63,991 bases of DNA from Winogradskyella sp. (GTDB lineage Bacteria; Bacteroidota; Bacteroidia; Flavobacteriales; Flavobacteriaceae), in NCBI GenBank assembly GCA_028383925.1, contig JAOEWO010000012.1, positions 1 to 63,991 of the forward strand, read 5' to 3'. Positions 9,255 to 19,510 of the stretch are shown piece by piece; position 1 is the stretch's first letter; each line of letters starts with the position of its first letter. A model generated the notes under the pieces. The model was given only the letters and a program-made list of their open reading frames with translations, was not told the DNA's origin and did no database searches. The position numbers and the translations under genes are program-made.

Positions 9255-10472
9255 ATGAATTATAACGATACTGTTAGTTGGATGTTCCAACAATTACCTA
9301 TGTATCAGAATAAAGGTAAAGTGGCCTTTAAAAAAGACTTATCCAACACTTTAAATCTATCCCAACATTTAAAAGCGCCACATAAAACGTTTAAAACTAT
9401 ACATGTTGGTGGTACAAATGGTAAAGGCTCAACCAGTCATATGCTAGCATCAGTGCTTCAAGAAGCAGGTTATAAAGTCGGTTTATACACCTCTCCACAT
9501 TTAAAAGATTTTAGAGAACGTATTAAAATTAATGGTAAGGTTGTAAGCAAACAATTTGTCATTGGATTTATTAAACGTAATAAAACGTTTTTAGAATCTA
9601 ATAGCTTGTCCTTTTTTGAGATGACCGTTGGTATGGCATTCGATTATTTTGCCAAACAAAAGGTAGATGTTGCTATTATTGAAGTTGGCTTAGGTGGTCG
9701 GTTAGATTCTACCAATATTATTACACCACTACTTTCTGTAATTACAAATATTGGTTATGATCATATGCAGTTTTTAGGCGATACGCTTCCTAAAATAGCA
9801 AGTGAAAAAGCAGGTATTATAAAACCTAATGTTCCTGTTGTTATAGGTGAAACACACCCTGAAACTCAATCTGTATTTATTGATTTGGCAAAAACAACAG
9901 ATTCAGAAATTTATTTTGCAGACCAATTAGTACCTCAAGCCTTAGAGTGCGACTTAAAAGGTTCTTACCAAAAACACAATGTAAAGACCGTAGCTAAAGC
10001 TATTGATATATTAAACCAGTTAGACTTTGCAATTACAACAACTCATCTTAAGCAAGGCCTTTTACAGGTCGTTAAAAATACAGGTTTACAAGGGAGATGG
10101 CAGGTTATTGGCAGTAAACCTAAGATTGTGTGCGATACTGCTCATAATAAAGAAGGTTTAACTTATGTTATAGAGCAAATACAATCTGAAAGTTTTAAAC
10201 ACCTACATATTGTCTTCGGTGTTGTTAGTGATAAAGATTTAGAGTCTATTAAACCGTTACTTCCAAAGCATGCGACTTACTATTTTTGTAAGCCAAACGT
10301 ACAAAGAGGGCTCGATGCGGAATTATTAAGGTTAAATTTTAAAAAAAATCAATTATTTGGTGACACTTATAACTCTGTTGCAGAAGCTTTAAATACTGCA
10401 AAATCAAAGGCTTATAAAGATGATTTTATTTATGTTGGCGGAAGTACTTTTGTCGTAGCAGAAATAATTTAA
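9255..10472 (+). CDS. folC: Bifunctional folylpolyglutamate/dihydrofolate synthase
   Basis: Mur-ligase-family enzyme that adds glutamate to dihydropteroate or folates in the cytosol. The P-loop GGTNGKGSTSHML (about residues 52-64) and SFFEMTVGMAFDYF are FolC-specific, as is IEVGLGGRLDSTN. The length of 405 residues is normal. It begins three bases after the stop of the TonB-like gene, so it is the last gene of the exbB-exbD-tonB transcription unit although functionally unrelated. The tRNA-Val gene follows with its own promoter. Confidence 0.94.
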   Translation: MNYNDTVSWMFQQLPMYQNKGKVAFKKDLSNTLNLSQHLKAPHKTFKTIHVGGTNGKGSTSHMLASVLQEAGYKVGLYTSPHLKDFRERIKINGKVVSKQFVIGFIKRNKTFLESNSLSFFEMTVGMAFDYFAKQKVDVAIIEVGLGGRLDSTNIITPLLSVITNIGYDHMQFLGDTLPKIASEKAGIIKPNVPVVIGETHPETQSVFIDLAKTTDSEIYFADQLVPQALECDLKGSYQKHNVKTVAKAIDILNQLDFAITTTHLKQGLLQVVKNTGLQGRWQVIGSKPKIVCDTAHNKEGLTYVIEQIQSESFKHLHIVFGVVSDKDLESIKPLLPKHATYYFCKPNVQRGLDAELLRLNFKKNQLFGDTYNSVAEALNTAKSKAYKDDFIYVGGSTFVVAEII

Positions 10473-10490
10473 ATTTTTTATAAAAAACCT

Positions 10491-10520
10491 TTTGAGATTT
10501 TAAAAACTAGTCTATATTTG
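10491..10520 (+). promoter_or_regulatory. Promoter for tRNA-Val
   Basis: TTTG at 10491-10494 and TATATTTG at 10513-10520, separated by 18 bases, match the -33/-7 pair of Bacteroidota housekeeping promoters. The tRNA begins 16 bases after the -7 box. Confidence 0.75.
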
Positions 10521-10535
10521 CAGTCCTTATAAATA

Positions 10536-10610
10536 GGGCGACTAGCTCAGTTGGTTCAGAGCACTTGGTTTACACCCAAGGGGTCAGGGGTTCGAATCCC
10601 TTGTCGCCCA
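10536..10610 (+). tRNA. tRNA-Val (anticodon TAC)
   Basis: The cloverleaf can be drawn by hand. The acceptor stem is GGGCGAC/GTCGCCC. The anticodon stem is CTTGG/CCAAG (10564-10568 with 10576-10580) around the loop TTTACAC, giving anticodon TAC at 10571-10573. The T-arm is AGGGGTTCGAATCCCT. The bases after the discriminator A are CA, not CCA, so the CCA end appears not to be fully encoded. Confidence 0.96.
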
Positions 10611-10619
10611 CATAAAAAG

Positions 10620-10656
10620 AATCTCGATTTGCAATTGCAAAATCGAGATTTTTGCT
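10620..10656 (+). terminator. Intrinsic terminator after tRNA-Val
   Basis: The arms AATCTCGATTT(T)GC and its complement, from 10620 to about 10650, form a stem with one bulge, followed by TTTTTG. The remaining bases to 10905 are A/T-rich with no open frame or recognisable motif. Confidence 0.8.
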
Positions 10657-10905
10657 TTTACAATAAATTCTTTTTAAGTTTTTAAGCTTTTCTATTTTTA
10701 GCAACAACCTAGGTATTGTAAAAAAGTTTAATCTTTAGTTTGTAATAACAGTTTTTAGTAAAAGATGTAGAATAGTAGGTTTAGTTGCTGCTTGCAATTA
10801 AAAATCTGTTTAGCAACTTAAAAAAAGCCTAAGAATATTTTAAGAAAGTAATAAGGCTAGTTTAAGCTTAATTATTATATCGTTAAGTACTTATTATTAA
10901 TAAGT

Positions 10906-12186
10906 CTATAGCAGCTCTAAAATACGCTCTAAAGCCATACCTCTAGATCCTTTTATTAATATTGAAGCGTCTTTTAATTTTAAGCCAGATAGGTTTGTTT
11001 TTAAATCTTCAAACGTTTCATATTTACTTGAGGTCTTTTTAGATTTGGTGTTAAAGAAGTTTTTACCAATTAAGAAAATGTTAGTTTCAAAGTTAGTTTC
11101 TACATAATCTACAATGGCTTGGTGTTCTTCAGCAGCATCTTTACCTAGTTCAAACATATCACCTAAAAAGAGATACTTGTTTTTTGCTTTAAGCTGTTTT
11201 AGGTTTTTTAAGGCTGCAAGCATACTTGTTGGGTTAGCATTGTAAGCATCTAGTATAATTTGATGGTTTCCTTTGCTTATAATTTCCGATCTGTTATTAT
11301 CTGGGGCATAGTTTTCTATGGCTATTTTTAGCGCACTAGTTGTTACCTTAAAATGGTTTCCTATCGCTACAGCTACAGCAATGTTATTATAGTTATAATC
11401 GCCAATTAGTAAACTTTTAATAGTTGTATTGTCATAGTTAAACTCAACAAAAGGATCTGCTTTCTTAAATGTTATTATGCAGTCATTTTTAGGTTTAGAG
11501 CCAAAGGTGATGCGTTTGTGGTAATCTTTAATTTGTGCGGTCTGTTTTATATCTTCGGTATTTATAAACACCGTCATTTCATTTTCTCTAATGTAATGGT
11601 ATAACTCAGATTTTCCTTTTATAACACCTTCAATACTACCAAATCCTTCAAGATGTGCTTTTCCAAAATTGGTAATAAGACCATAATTAGGTTGTGCTAT
11701 TTTACAAAGAAATTCTATCTCTTTTTGGTGATTGGCACCCATTTCTACAATGCCAAAATCTAAATCTTCAGAAAAACTTAACAAGGTTAAGGGGACACCA
11801 ATATGATTATTAAGATTGCCTTTGGTAGCTTTTACTTTGTAAGTTGTAGAAAGTACAGTATTAATTAGTTCTTTAGTCGTGGTTTTACCGTTGCTTCCTG
11901 TTAATGCAATAATAGGAATGTTAATGACTTGTCGGTGGTGTGTAGCAAGTTTCTGTAGCGTTTGTAAGACATTGGTAACAAGTATACAATTTTCATTTAT
12001 TACAGCAGTTTTGTCGTCTACTACGCAATAAAGGGCGCCAGCTTTAAAAGCTTGTGCTACAAATTTATTGCCATTAAAATTAGCGCCAGTTAAGGCAAAG
12101 TACATGGCATTATTGTCAAGTTTTCTTGTATCTGTTGCGATTGAAGAACTCGATTTAAATTTTTGATATAACAGATCTATTCTCAT
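10906..12186 (-). CDS. murF: UDP-MurNAc-tripeptide--D-Ala-D-Ala ligase
   Basis: Adds D-Ala-D-Ala to the UDP-MurNAc-tripeptide in cytosolic peptidoglycan synthesis. The P-loop ALTGSNGKTTTKE has its lysine at residue 101. LVTNVLQTLQKLA, the family stretch GIVEMGANHQKEI, and DAYNANPTSM near residue 290 are typical MurF motifs. The length of 426 residues fits. It lies downstream of gldJ on the same strand, but a strong terminator stands between them, so it probably has its own promoter. The gldJ-murF adjacency is, from memory, common in Flavobacteriia. Confidence 0.95.
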   Translation of the reverse strand: MRIDLLYQKFKSSSSIATDTRKLDNNAMYFALTGANFNGNKFVAQAFKAGALYCVVDDKTAVINENCILVTNVLQTLQKLATHHRQVINIPIIALTGSNGKTTTKELINTVLSTTYKVKATKGNLNNHIGVPLTLLSFSEDLDFGIVEMGANHQKEIEFLCKIAQPNYGLITNFGKAHLEGFGSIEGVIKGKSELYHYIRENEMTVFINTEDIKQTAQIKDYHKRITFGSKPKNDCIITFKKADPFVEFNYDNTTIKSLLIGDYNYNNIAVAVAIGNHFKVTTSALKIAIENYAPDNNRSEIISKGNHQIILDAYNANPTSMLAALKNLKQLKAKNKYLFLGDMFELGKDAAEEHQAIVDYVETNFETNIFLIGKNFFNTKSKKTSSKYETFEDLKTNLSGLKLKDASILIKGSRGMALERILELL

Positions 12187-12199
12187 AGACTCAAAAATA

Positions 12200-12231
12200 A
12201 AGAAGTCCTGATAAAAATATCAGGACTTCTT
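12200..12231 (-). terminator. Intrinsic terminator of gldJ
   Basis: A perfect 14-bp stem (AAGAAGTCCTGATA and its complement) with a 4-base loop. On the minus strand it is followed by TTATTTTTGA, giving a U-rich tail 24 bases beyond the gldJ stop. Confidence 0.88.
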
Positions 12232-12254
12232 AAAAAAATATTTAAAATTTCGTA

Positions 12255-13937
12255 TTAGTTACGTCTCTTACCTTTACCATTTTCAGATTTAGAGCCAACT
12301 CTAGAAACAGCACATCTAAAACCAATGTAGTCTGTTGCCATATCTTGTGGGAAGTAACGACGTTGAGCAGGGTCTATCCAATATGCTCTATCTCTCCAAG
12401 ATCCACCTTTGTAAACTCTTACTTCATCGTTAATTAAAGAGGTTCTGTTATTAGATTTATCGTATTGTCTTACCATTTTTCCGTCTAAAGAATCCATAGA
12501 AACAGAATGTTTAGGTGAGTTGTACATTTTTCCGGTATTAGTGTTCTCAGATGAACCTTCGTCAAAAGATTGTCTGTAATAACGAGAAGAACGTTTGTCA
12601 CCATCTCTAAAGTTTCTATTGTCACTTTGGCTAAATTGTGTTCTTAAATAAGTTTCTTCTTCATCTACAGCAACTTTAGCAATTTCACCTGGTAAGTCTC
12701 TTGCAATAATTTTACCATTACTAAGTGTATCATACACAATATCTTCCATAGTAACAATTCTTACTGTACCATCGTCATTAATTGCGTTTTTTGTGTAAAC
12801 GTTACCTCTGTAGTAGTTAAAATCATTAAACTCATCATCTACTATAGGGCGGTACACATCGGCAACCCATTCTGCTACATTACCAGCCATATCATATAAA
12901 CCAAAAGAGTTTGGCTCGTAAGTTTTAACAGCAGCAGTAATATCTGCACCATCGTCAGACCAACCAGCAATTCCACCATAATCTCCTTTTCCTTGTTTAA
13001 AGTTAGCTAACTGATCTCCACGATTAACACGCTCACCAGATCTTGTGTATTGGCCATCCCAAGGGTATTTTTTTCTTCCTCTGTATACATTATACTCTCT
13101 AAGCTCGCTTAAGCCTAATGCTGCATATTCCCATTCTGCTTCTGTAGGGAGTCTGTATTTTACAGGTATTAGGCCTGTTTCTCTGTTTGCATACAAATTG
13201 GTAGGCTCACCGTTAGCATCTACTTGTTGTTTACGACGACCACCTTCTAATACATCTGAATTACCACCATAAGTTTGTGATGGTGCATTAATATAAGTAT
13301 CTGTGCTAAATGTGCTCTCAGCACTTACGTCTGTGTATTGAGAATCTCTTTTTAAATAACCAGCTTCTTGTAACGACATTTCTGCAACACGGTCTGTTCT
13401 CCAATTTGCATACTCTACAGCTTGTATCCAACTTACACCTACAACTGGGTAATTTGCATAACCAGGGTGACGCAGATAATTTTCTGTCATCATTTCATTA
13501 TAGCCTAAACGGTTTCTCCATACTAATGTATCAGGAAGTGCTCCTTTATATATTAGAGAATAATTTGGGTCATCTGGTGGATATACATTTTTTAAATAAT
13601 CTAAATAAATAAGATAATTTAAGTTTGTCACCTCATTCTCATCCATGTAAAAAGATTGAATGTGCTGTTGGTTTGGTGTATTGTTCCAATCATGCATTGG
13701 GTCATCTTGTACTTTACCCATGGTAAAAGTACCACCTTCTACAAATGATGTTCCTGGAGGTGTTTCTTGTTCTTTAAATTGGCTGTTATATTGAAAACCA
13801 CCTTTTTTGTCGTTGATTTTCCAACCTGTAGCACTATCTATATTACCAGAATTAGAAGAACGTTTACAGCCTACTACAGTGGCGCAAAGCGTTAGTGCTA
13901 TTAAAAATTTTAGGTTTAAGACATTTTTCATATCCAT
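12255..13937 (-). CDS. gldJ: Gliding motility lipoprotein GldJ
   Basis: Outer-membrane-associated lipoprotein needed for gliding and for stability of the type IX secretion/motility machinery. A lipoprotein signal peptide ends in TVVGC with the lipidated cysteine at residue 24. The rest is a formylglycine-generating-enzyme/sulfatase-modifying fold: GGTFTMGKV, MDENEVTN, RLPTEAEWEYAAL, NVAEWVADVY and YKGGSWRDRAYW. There is a large insertion between the last two motifs, as in GldJ. The length of 560 residues fits. It is divergent from porU with 313 bases between; gldJ, porU and porV are also neighbours in Flavobacterium johnsoniae. Confidence 0.94.
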   Translation of the reverse strand: MDMKNVLNLKFLIALTLCATVVGCKRSSNSGNIDSATGWKINDKKGGFQYNSQFKEQETPPGTSFVEGGTFTMGKVQDDPMHDWNNTPNQQHIQSFYMDENEVTNLNYLIYLDYLKNVYPPDDPNYSLIYKGALPDTLVWRNRLGYNEMMTENYLRHPGYANYPVVGVSWIQAVEYANWRTDRVAEMSLQEAGYLKRDSQYTDVSAESTFSTDTYINAPSQTYGGNSDVLEGGRRKQQVDANGEPTNLYANRETGLIPVKYRLPTEAEWEYAALGLSELREYNVYRGRKKYPWDGQYTRSGERVNRGDQLANFKQGKGDYGGIAGWSDDGADITAAVKTYEPNSFGLYDMAGNVAEWVADVYRPIVDDEFNDFNYYRGNVYTKNAINDDGTVRIVTMEDIVYDTLSNGKIIARDLPGEIAKVAVDEEETYLRTQFSQSDNRNFRDGDKRSSRYYRQSFDEGSSENTNTGKMYNSPKHSVSMDSLDGKMVRQYDKSNNRTSLINDEVRVYKGGSWRDRAYWIDPAQRRYFPQDMATDYIGFRCAVSRVGSKSENGKGKRRN

Positions 13938-14250
13938 ACGTTTAAGTAAGCTCGTTAAATTTTAGAGTCGCAATATAACAATTAAAGGTAAACTGACAAC
14001 TTTTTTTTCGTTCAAAATTTAAAAAAATATGCATTTCATCCTTTTTTTTAAACCGAATATCGGATTTTGAGTCAGATAATCGATGTATTTTGCTCTATGA
14101 TAACGATACCTAAAATAATATATTGTTGTATTTTTGAAATAAAAATTGCAAAGTCATAATAACGTACCTAGACTAACGTTATTTTTACTTGTGAATGTAT
14201 GTGTCTTATTCTCTAATTAAGCGTGTACAACATTAACTTATAATGAATTA
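13938..14250. other. Intergenic region between divergent gldJ and porU
   Basis: These 313 A/T-rich bases hold no credible gene. A -7 box TATTTTTG at 14129-14136 points toward porU and leaves a leader of about 110 bases. A short imperfect dyad (AAACCGA-ATA-TCGGATT) lies near 14050-14066. No perfect TAnnTTTG box was found for gldJ, although a near match (TATATTGC on the minus strand) lies near 13970. Confidence 0.5.
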
Positions 14251-17200
14251 ATGAAAAATTTATACACACTTTTATTTCTCGGTGTTTTTTTATGTGGTTT
14301 TACCCAGCAAAAAAGGGTAACTATAGAATGGGATGGTTCTAATGTTTTACAAACAGCAACATCAAAGATAGAAGTCCCAGCTTTTAATGCAAAACACTTT
14401 AGTTATAATGAAGAAAAGGGTTTAACTTATTTTTTGCAGTGGCAAAGTACAGGTTTTGCAGACGAGAGTTCTGTAACACTATCTAATATATCATATCAAA
14501 CCATTACAAAAGCAGAGCTAAAAGATTTAGAGGTCGGTTTACTGCCTAACACCACTAAGTTTAGTTTATCTAACGTAAATGCTAGAGATAAAAAATCTTA
14601 TTATTTTCAAATTTCACCATTAATTAAAGAAGGTAATACTTACAAGAAGATAACTGCATTTACAATTAATTACACATTAAAAAAGGGGCGACCTGCATCG
14701 GTAACTGCTAAAAATATTACCAATTCGGTATTAAGCTCTGGCGAATGGTATCGTTTTTATATTGATAAATCGGGTGTTTTTCAATTAACAAAAAGCTTTT
14801 TAGGAAGTATAGGCGTTAATACAAATGCAGTAGATCCTAGAACTATTAAAGTTTTTGGTAATGGTGGTAGAATGTTGCCATTACTTAATTCTGAAAACTA
14901 CCCAATAGATGTTGAAGAAAATGCAGTGAAGTTTGTAGGCGAAGACGATGGTGTGTTTAATAATGGAGATTATATTTTGTTTTATGGTGAAGGCCCTACT
15001 TCTTATAATGAAGAAAGTGCAACTAATATTAATTTATATGCAGATAAGACATATTACTATATTAATATAAGTGCTGGTAACGGAAAACGAATACAGCCAA
15101 TGCCAACTATAAATGCTGCTGCGAATATTCAAATTAATACATTTCAAGATTACCAATATTATGAAGTAGATGAGTTTAATTTAGCAAAACTAGGTCGTCG
15201 ATGGTTTGGTGACGAATTTGATGTTGAAAATGAACGTTCTTACGATTTTGAGTTTCCTAATTTAGTAGTAGAAGAACCTATCGATTTTAAGATTAGAGTC
15301 GGTGCCGTGTCTGAAACCACTAGTAGCATGGCTGTATCCGTTAACGGTAGTCAAGTCACGGCTTTAAATCTTCCGCTTGCAGATTTTAGTTCTGTTTTAG
15401 CGAGTGAAAGTAGTTTTAGCAATCAAATAAATGCAACCTCTAGTACAGTTACTGTAACTTTAGACTATAATAATAACGGTAACCCATCCTCTAATGCTTT
15501 TTTAGATTTTATTTCATTAGAGGCAACACGTCTTTTAATTTATGATGGTGATCAACTTGTTTTTAAGAACTCAGAGACTATTACCACGCCTGGTGTTGCA
15601 GAGTATGTTTTAACCAATGCCAATGTCGTTAGAGAGGTTTGGGATATCACAGATAGGTTTAATGTAGCATCTGCTCTAAATACTGATGGTGCAACAAGTT
15701 TTTCATTTAAAGCTCCATCTGGTGAAGAAAGAAATTATTTAGCTTTTGCAAATTCAGATTTTTTTCAACCTAAAAAAGATCCTATTAGCACCATTGCGAA
15801 TCAAAACTTAAAAGGAACAATTTTTCAGAATGCACAAGGTCAATTTCAAGATATAGATTATATAGTTGTAACGCCTGCTAATTTAAGGTCTCAGGCAGAA
15901 CGACTTGCGCAAATAAATAGAGCGCAATACAATCTTAATGTAAAGGTGGTTACCTTACAAGAAATTTATACAGAGTTTAGTACAGGTAGCCAAGATATAG
16001 CTGCTATAAGAAACTTTGTTAGATATGTTTATGAAAATGCTAGCGCACCAAGCGAACGCTTAAAATACTTGTGTTTATTTGGTGATGCTTCTTACGACTA
16101 TAAGGACAGAATAAGAGATAATACCAATATTGTACCTTCTTGGTACACTATAAATAGTTTTAGCCTTACCAATTCATTTATTTCTGATGACTTTTTTGGT
16201 ATGTTAGATGAAGATGAAGGTTCTATGTCGGTTAATAATGATCGTTTAGATATTGCAATTGGTAGAATACTAGTAGAAGATGTTCAACGCGCCAAAGATA
16301 TCGTAGATAAAATAGAATCTTACTACCAAAAAGAGGCTTATGGTAGCTGGCGAAATAATCTCTTATTAATTTCTGATGATGTAGATATATCTTGGGAAAA
16401 GATTTTACAAAATACTACAGATGGTATTGGTACTGAGATCGAAGCGCAAAAACCATTTGTAAATGTGGTTAAAATACATACTGATGCATTTCAGCAAGAA
16501 GCATCAGCAGCCGGTAACAGATACCCACAAGTTAATGAAGCGATCAAAGATGCTATTGAGGTAGGCGCGCTTGTGGTTAATTATTTTGGTCATGGTGGTG
16601 AAGATGGTTTAGCAAAAGAGCGCATATTCGATAAAATTGATGCTCAAGAAATTAATAACATTTGTAAATTTAATTTGTTTGTAACCGTAACTTGTGAGTA
16701 TACAAAGTTTGATAACCCAAACAGAGACACCGCTGGTGAGTTTACATTTTGGAATAAAAATGGCGGTGCCATTGCACTTATAACTACAACAAGACAAATT
16801 TTTGTAACTACAGGTGTCACTTATAATGAAACTTTAGATGATTATTTGTTTGCATTTGGCTCTAACGACTACCCAACAATAGGTGAGGCGCTTAGGTTAA
16901 CAAAAGTAGATAATAGTGTTGCGGGTTCTTCACAAAAAAGGTTGGTATTCTTAATTGGTGATCCTGCTATGAAATTAGCATTTCCAAAGCCAGACATAAG
17001 ATTAACACATGTTAATGAAGTCCCAATTACACAGCCAATAGATACATTAAAGGCGCTGAGCTATACAAAATTGGCTGGCGAAGTTTTAGATTTTAATGGT
17101 AATGTTTTAACCAACTATAATGGTGTGCTTACTGCTACAATTTTCGATAAACCAATAGAAAGACAGACCTTGGCAAATGATGGTATTACAGAAGCTGGTC

Positions 17201-18099
17201 AAGAAATTATTTTAAACTTTACAACATTGGGCGAAGTTTTATTTAAAGGGCAAGCTACGGTTGAAAACGGATTATTTGAATTCGATTTTATAGTGCCAAG
17301 AGATATAGGTATTCCTGTAGGAAACGGAAAAGTTAGTTTCTACGCTCAAACCGATAGTCCGCTTTCAGATCAGGCAGGATCTAATTTTGATATTAAAATA
17401 GGTGGTATAAATGAAAATGCGCCAGAAGATAATGTAGGCCCTGTTATTAATTTGTTTATGAATGACGAAAATTTTGTTTCAGGTGGCATTACAAACGAAT
17501 CACCAAATCTACTAGCAAAACTACAAGATGAAAATGGTATAAATACAGCAAGTGGTATCGGTCATGATATAACTGCAATATTAGATGGTGATGAAACTAA
17601 TCCGTTTGTTTTAAACGACTACTACCAAGCAAACGTAGATGATTATACTAACGGTGTTGTAAGTTATCCTTTTAGAGATTTAGAGCCAGGCTTGCACACA
17701 TTAACATTAAAAGCTTGGGATGTTTACAATAACTCATCAACAGCAGAGTTTCAATTTTTAGTTTTCGATAAAGATGAAGCATTGGTTATTAATAATGTTT
17801 TAAACTATCCAAATCCATTTGTGAGTTATACAGAGTTTTGGTTTAATCATAATAGTACAGAGCCATTAGATATTTCTGTACAAATATTTACAGTTTCAGG
17901 AAAATTAGTAAGAACTTTAAATGGGCAAACATCAGGTGGTAGTAAAGCGGCAAGCACGCTTTCTAAAGATATTATTTGGGACGGAAGAGACGATTTTGGT
18001 GATAAAATAGGAAAAGGTGTGTATGTCTATAAACTAAAAGTGAGATCTAACCGTTTAAATATAGAAGTTGAAAAAATTGAAAAACTTGTCATACTGTAA
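14251..18099 (+). CDS. porU: Type IX secretion system sortase PorU
   Basis: Cell-surface cysteine protease/transpeptidase that removes the C-terminal signal of T9SS cargo and attaches it to lipopolysaccharide. A signal peptide (about 18 residues) is followed by an N-terminal beta-rich region and a gingipain-type C25 peptidase domain. NYFGHGGEDG contains the catalytic His (residue 781), and VTVTCEY the catalytic Cys (residue 815). Beta domains follow. The C-terminus has NYPNPF and a GVYVYKLKV ending resembling a T9SS C-terminal domain. The length of 1282 residues is normal. It is followed by porV, with which PorU forms the attachment complex. Confidence 0.95.
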   Translation: MKNLYTLLFLGVFLCGFTQQKRVTIEWDGSNVLQTATSKIEVPAFNAKHFSYNEEKGLTYFLQWQSTGFADESSVTLSNISYQTITKAELKDLEVGLLPNTTKFSLSNVNARDKKSYYFQISPLIKEGNTYKKITAFTINYTLKKGRPASVTAKNITNSVLSSGEWYRFYIDKSGVFQLTKSFLGSIGVNTNAVDPRTIKVFGNGGRMLPLLNSENYPIDVEENAVKFVGEDDGVFNNGDYILFYGEGPTSYNEESATNINLYADKTYYYINISAGNGKRIQPMPTINAAANIQINTFQDYQYYEVDEFNLAKLGRRWFGDEFDVENERSYDFEFPNLVVEEPIDFKIRVGAVSETTSSMAVSVNGSQVTALNLPLADFSSVLASESSFSNQINATSSTVTVTLDYNNNGNPSSNAFLDFISLEATRLLIYDGDQLVFKNSETITTPGVAEYVLTNANVVREVWDITDRFNVASALNTDGATSFSFKAPSGEERNYLAFANSDFFQPKKDPISTIANQNLKGTIFQNAQGQFQDIDYIVVTPANLRSQAERLAQINRAQYNLNVKVVTLQEIYTEFSTGSQDIAAIRNFVRYVYENASAPSERLKYLCLFGDASYDYKDRIRDNTNIVPSWYTINSFSLTNSFISDDFFGMLDEDEGSMSVNNDRLDIAIGRILVEDVQRAKDIVDKIESYYQKEAYGSWRNNLLLISDDVDISWEKILQNTTDGIGTEIEAQKPFVNVVKIHTDAFQQEASAAGNRYPQVNEAIKDAIEVGALVVNYFGHGGEDGLAKERIFDKIDAQEINNICKFNLFVTVTCEYTKFDNPNRDTAGEFTFWNKNGGAIALITTTRQIFVTTGVTYNETLDDYLFAFGSNDYPTIGEALRLTKVDNSVAGSSQKRLVFLIGDPAMKLAFPKPDIRLTHVNEVPITQPIDTLKALSYTKLAGEVLDFNGNVLTNYNGVLTATIFDKPIERQTLANDGITEAGQEIILNFTTLGEVLFKGQATVENGLFEFDFIVPRDIGIPVGNGKVSFYAQTDSPLSDQAGSNFDIKIGGINENAPEDNVGPVINLFMNDENFVSGGITNESPNLLAKLQDENGINTASGIGHDITAILDGDETNPFVLNDYYQANVDDYTNGVVSYPFRDLEPGLHTLTLKAWDVYNNSSTAEFQFLVFDKDEALVINNVLNYPNPFVSYTEFWFNHNSTEPLDISVQIFTVSGKLVRTLNGQTSGGSKAASTLSKDIIWDGRDDFGDKIGKGVYVYKLKVRSNRLNIEVEKIEKLVIL

Positions 18100-18115
18100 T
18101 AATAAATTATATTTG
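18086..18115 (+). promoter_or_regulatory. Promoter for porV
   Basis: TTG at 18086-18088 (inside the 3' end of porU), a 19-base spacer, then TATATTTG at 18108-18115. The spacing is ideal for a Bacteroidota promoter, so porV can be transcribed independently of porU. Confidence 0.65.
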
Positions 18116-18162
18116 TTAATCAGTTTGCTCTCCAAACTAGTGCTATGAACTTAATAAAACAC

Positions 18163-19431
18163 ATGAAAAAACACATATTTACTGTTATCGCTTTTGCAAT
18201 GTTTAATGTTACATTTGCTCAAAATACAGTTCAGCTTATACCACAAAACGATAGTCGTGTAATCACAACCGGATTGCCGTTTATGTTAATTGCGCCAGAC
18301 TCAAGAGCTGCTGGTATGGGTGACCAAGGGGTTGCAACTTCTGTTGATGGTTTTTCTCAACAATGGAATCCAGCAAAATATGCGTTCTCTGAAGTTAAAT
18401 CTGGTGTAGGTCTAAGTTTTACACCATACCTAACCCGTTTAGTAAATGATATTTCGTTGAGTTATGCAACTTATTTTAATAGGTTAGACGATAATAGTGC
18501 CGTTTCTGCCAGTTTAAAATATTTTACATTAGGTGAAATTGTTTTAACGCAAGATGCCAATGATCCTGGTATTGCGGTTAAACCAAATGAATACGCAATA
18601 GATGTTGCGTATGCTTTAAGATTAGGAGAGCAATTTTCTATGGCTGTTGGTTTACGTTATATGAGGTCTGCTTTAAGAGTGCCAGGTATTGGCGATGCAG
18701 CACCTATTGAGGCAGCAAGTACATTTGGTGCAGACATAACAGGGTATTATCAAAGTGAAGAGCAAGCTTATAATGATTTTAATGGGCGTTGGAGAATTGG
18801 TTTTGCAATACAAAATTTAGGACCAAAGTTTCAGTACGATGATGGTGGTCAAGATGTATTTCAGCCTACAAACCTAAGATTAGGTGCAGGTTTTGATTTT
18901 ATTTTCGATGAATATAGTAAATTAGGTATTACAGCAGAAGTTTCTAAATATTTAGTACCAACACCTCCTATAACAGGAGATAAAATTGTGTTTACAGATG
19001 CTAATGGTGACGGTATATTTAATGAAGATGATGGTGATTTTCAAACGGAAGATCAAGAAGCAGAATCTATAACTAATGGTACACATATTATTAGTGGGCA
19101 AAATAACGATGTCAGTTTTATTAATGGAGTGTTTCAGTCTTTTGGTGATGCACCAGGTGGTTTTAGCGAAGAGCTAAGAGAGTTTACATACTCGTTAGGT
19201 GCAGAATATCTTTATCAAGATTCTTTTGCATTAAGACTTGGTTATTTTAATGAAGCAGAAGATAAAGGCGCTCGTAAGTTTTTTGCGCTAGGTGCCGGTT
19301 TTAAATACTCAACTATAAATATAGATTTATCATACTTATTTTCAGCATCACAAGTACAGAGTCCATTAGAGAATACGTTACGTTTTTCATTAACGTTTAA
19401 CTTTGGTTCTGGCGAGTATGATGAATACTAG
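18163..19431 (+). CDS. porV: Type IX secretion outer-membrane protein PorV
   Basis: Outer-membrane beta-barrel that shuttles T9SS cargo from the translocon to PorU. The signal peptide MKKHIFTVIAFAMFNVTFAQ is cleaved after TFA. The conserved motif LPFMLIAPDSRAAGMGDQGVA follows, and alternating amphipathic strands run to the end. The frame is open six codons further (Met at 18145). I prefer 18163 because it yields a compact signal peptide, but both are possible. The length is 422 residues. It sits directly after porU and is followed by a terminator. Confidence 0.94.
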   Translation: MKKHIFTVIAFAMFNVTFAQNTVQLIPQNDSRVITTGLPFMLIAPDSRAAGMGDQGVATSVDGFSQQWNPAKYAFSEVKSGVGLSFTPYLTRLVNDISLSYATYFNRLDDNSAVSASLKYFTLGEIVLTQDANDPGIAVKPNEYAIDVAYALRLGEQFSMAVGLRYMRSALRVPGIGDAAPIEAASTFGADITGYYQSEEQAYNDFNGRWRIGFAIQNLGPKFQYDDGGQDVFQPTNLRLGAGFDFIFDEYSKLGITAEVSKYLVPTPPITGDKIVFTDANGDGIFNEDDGDFQTEDQEAESITNGTHIISGQNNDVSFINGVFQSFGDAPGGFSEELREFTYSLGAEYLYQDSFALRLGYFNEAEDKGARKFFALGAGFKYSTINIDLSYLFSASQVQSPLENTLRFSLTFNFGSGEYDEY

Positions 19432-19456
19432 AAGAAAGGATAAATGATTTAAATTT

Positions 19457-19492
19457 AAAAACTATTGTTTGTAAAAAGACAATAGTTTTTTT
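19457..19492 (+). terminator. Intrinsic terminator of porV
   Basis: The 12-bp arms AAAAACTATTGT/ACAATAGTTTTT with a 10-base loop run into a run of seven T, 26 bases after the porV stop. Confidence 0.85.
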
Positions 19493-19510
19493 ATCTAAAA
19501 AATAGAATTT

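Noticed and set aside
14050..14066. Dyad AAACCGA-ATA-TCGGATT upstream of porU as an operator
   Set aside because: Only seven-base arms with a mismatch, no second copy seen; too weak to claim.
18145..18162. Six-codon longer start for porV
   Set aside because: The shorter start gives a standard signal peptide; both remain possible and the difference has no functional consequence.
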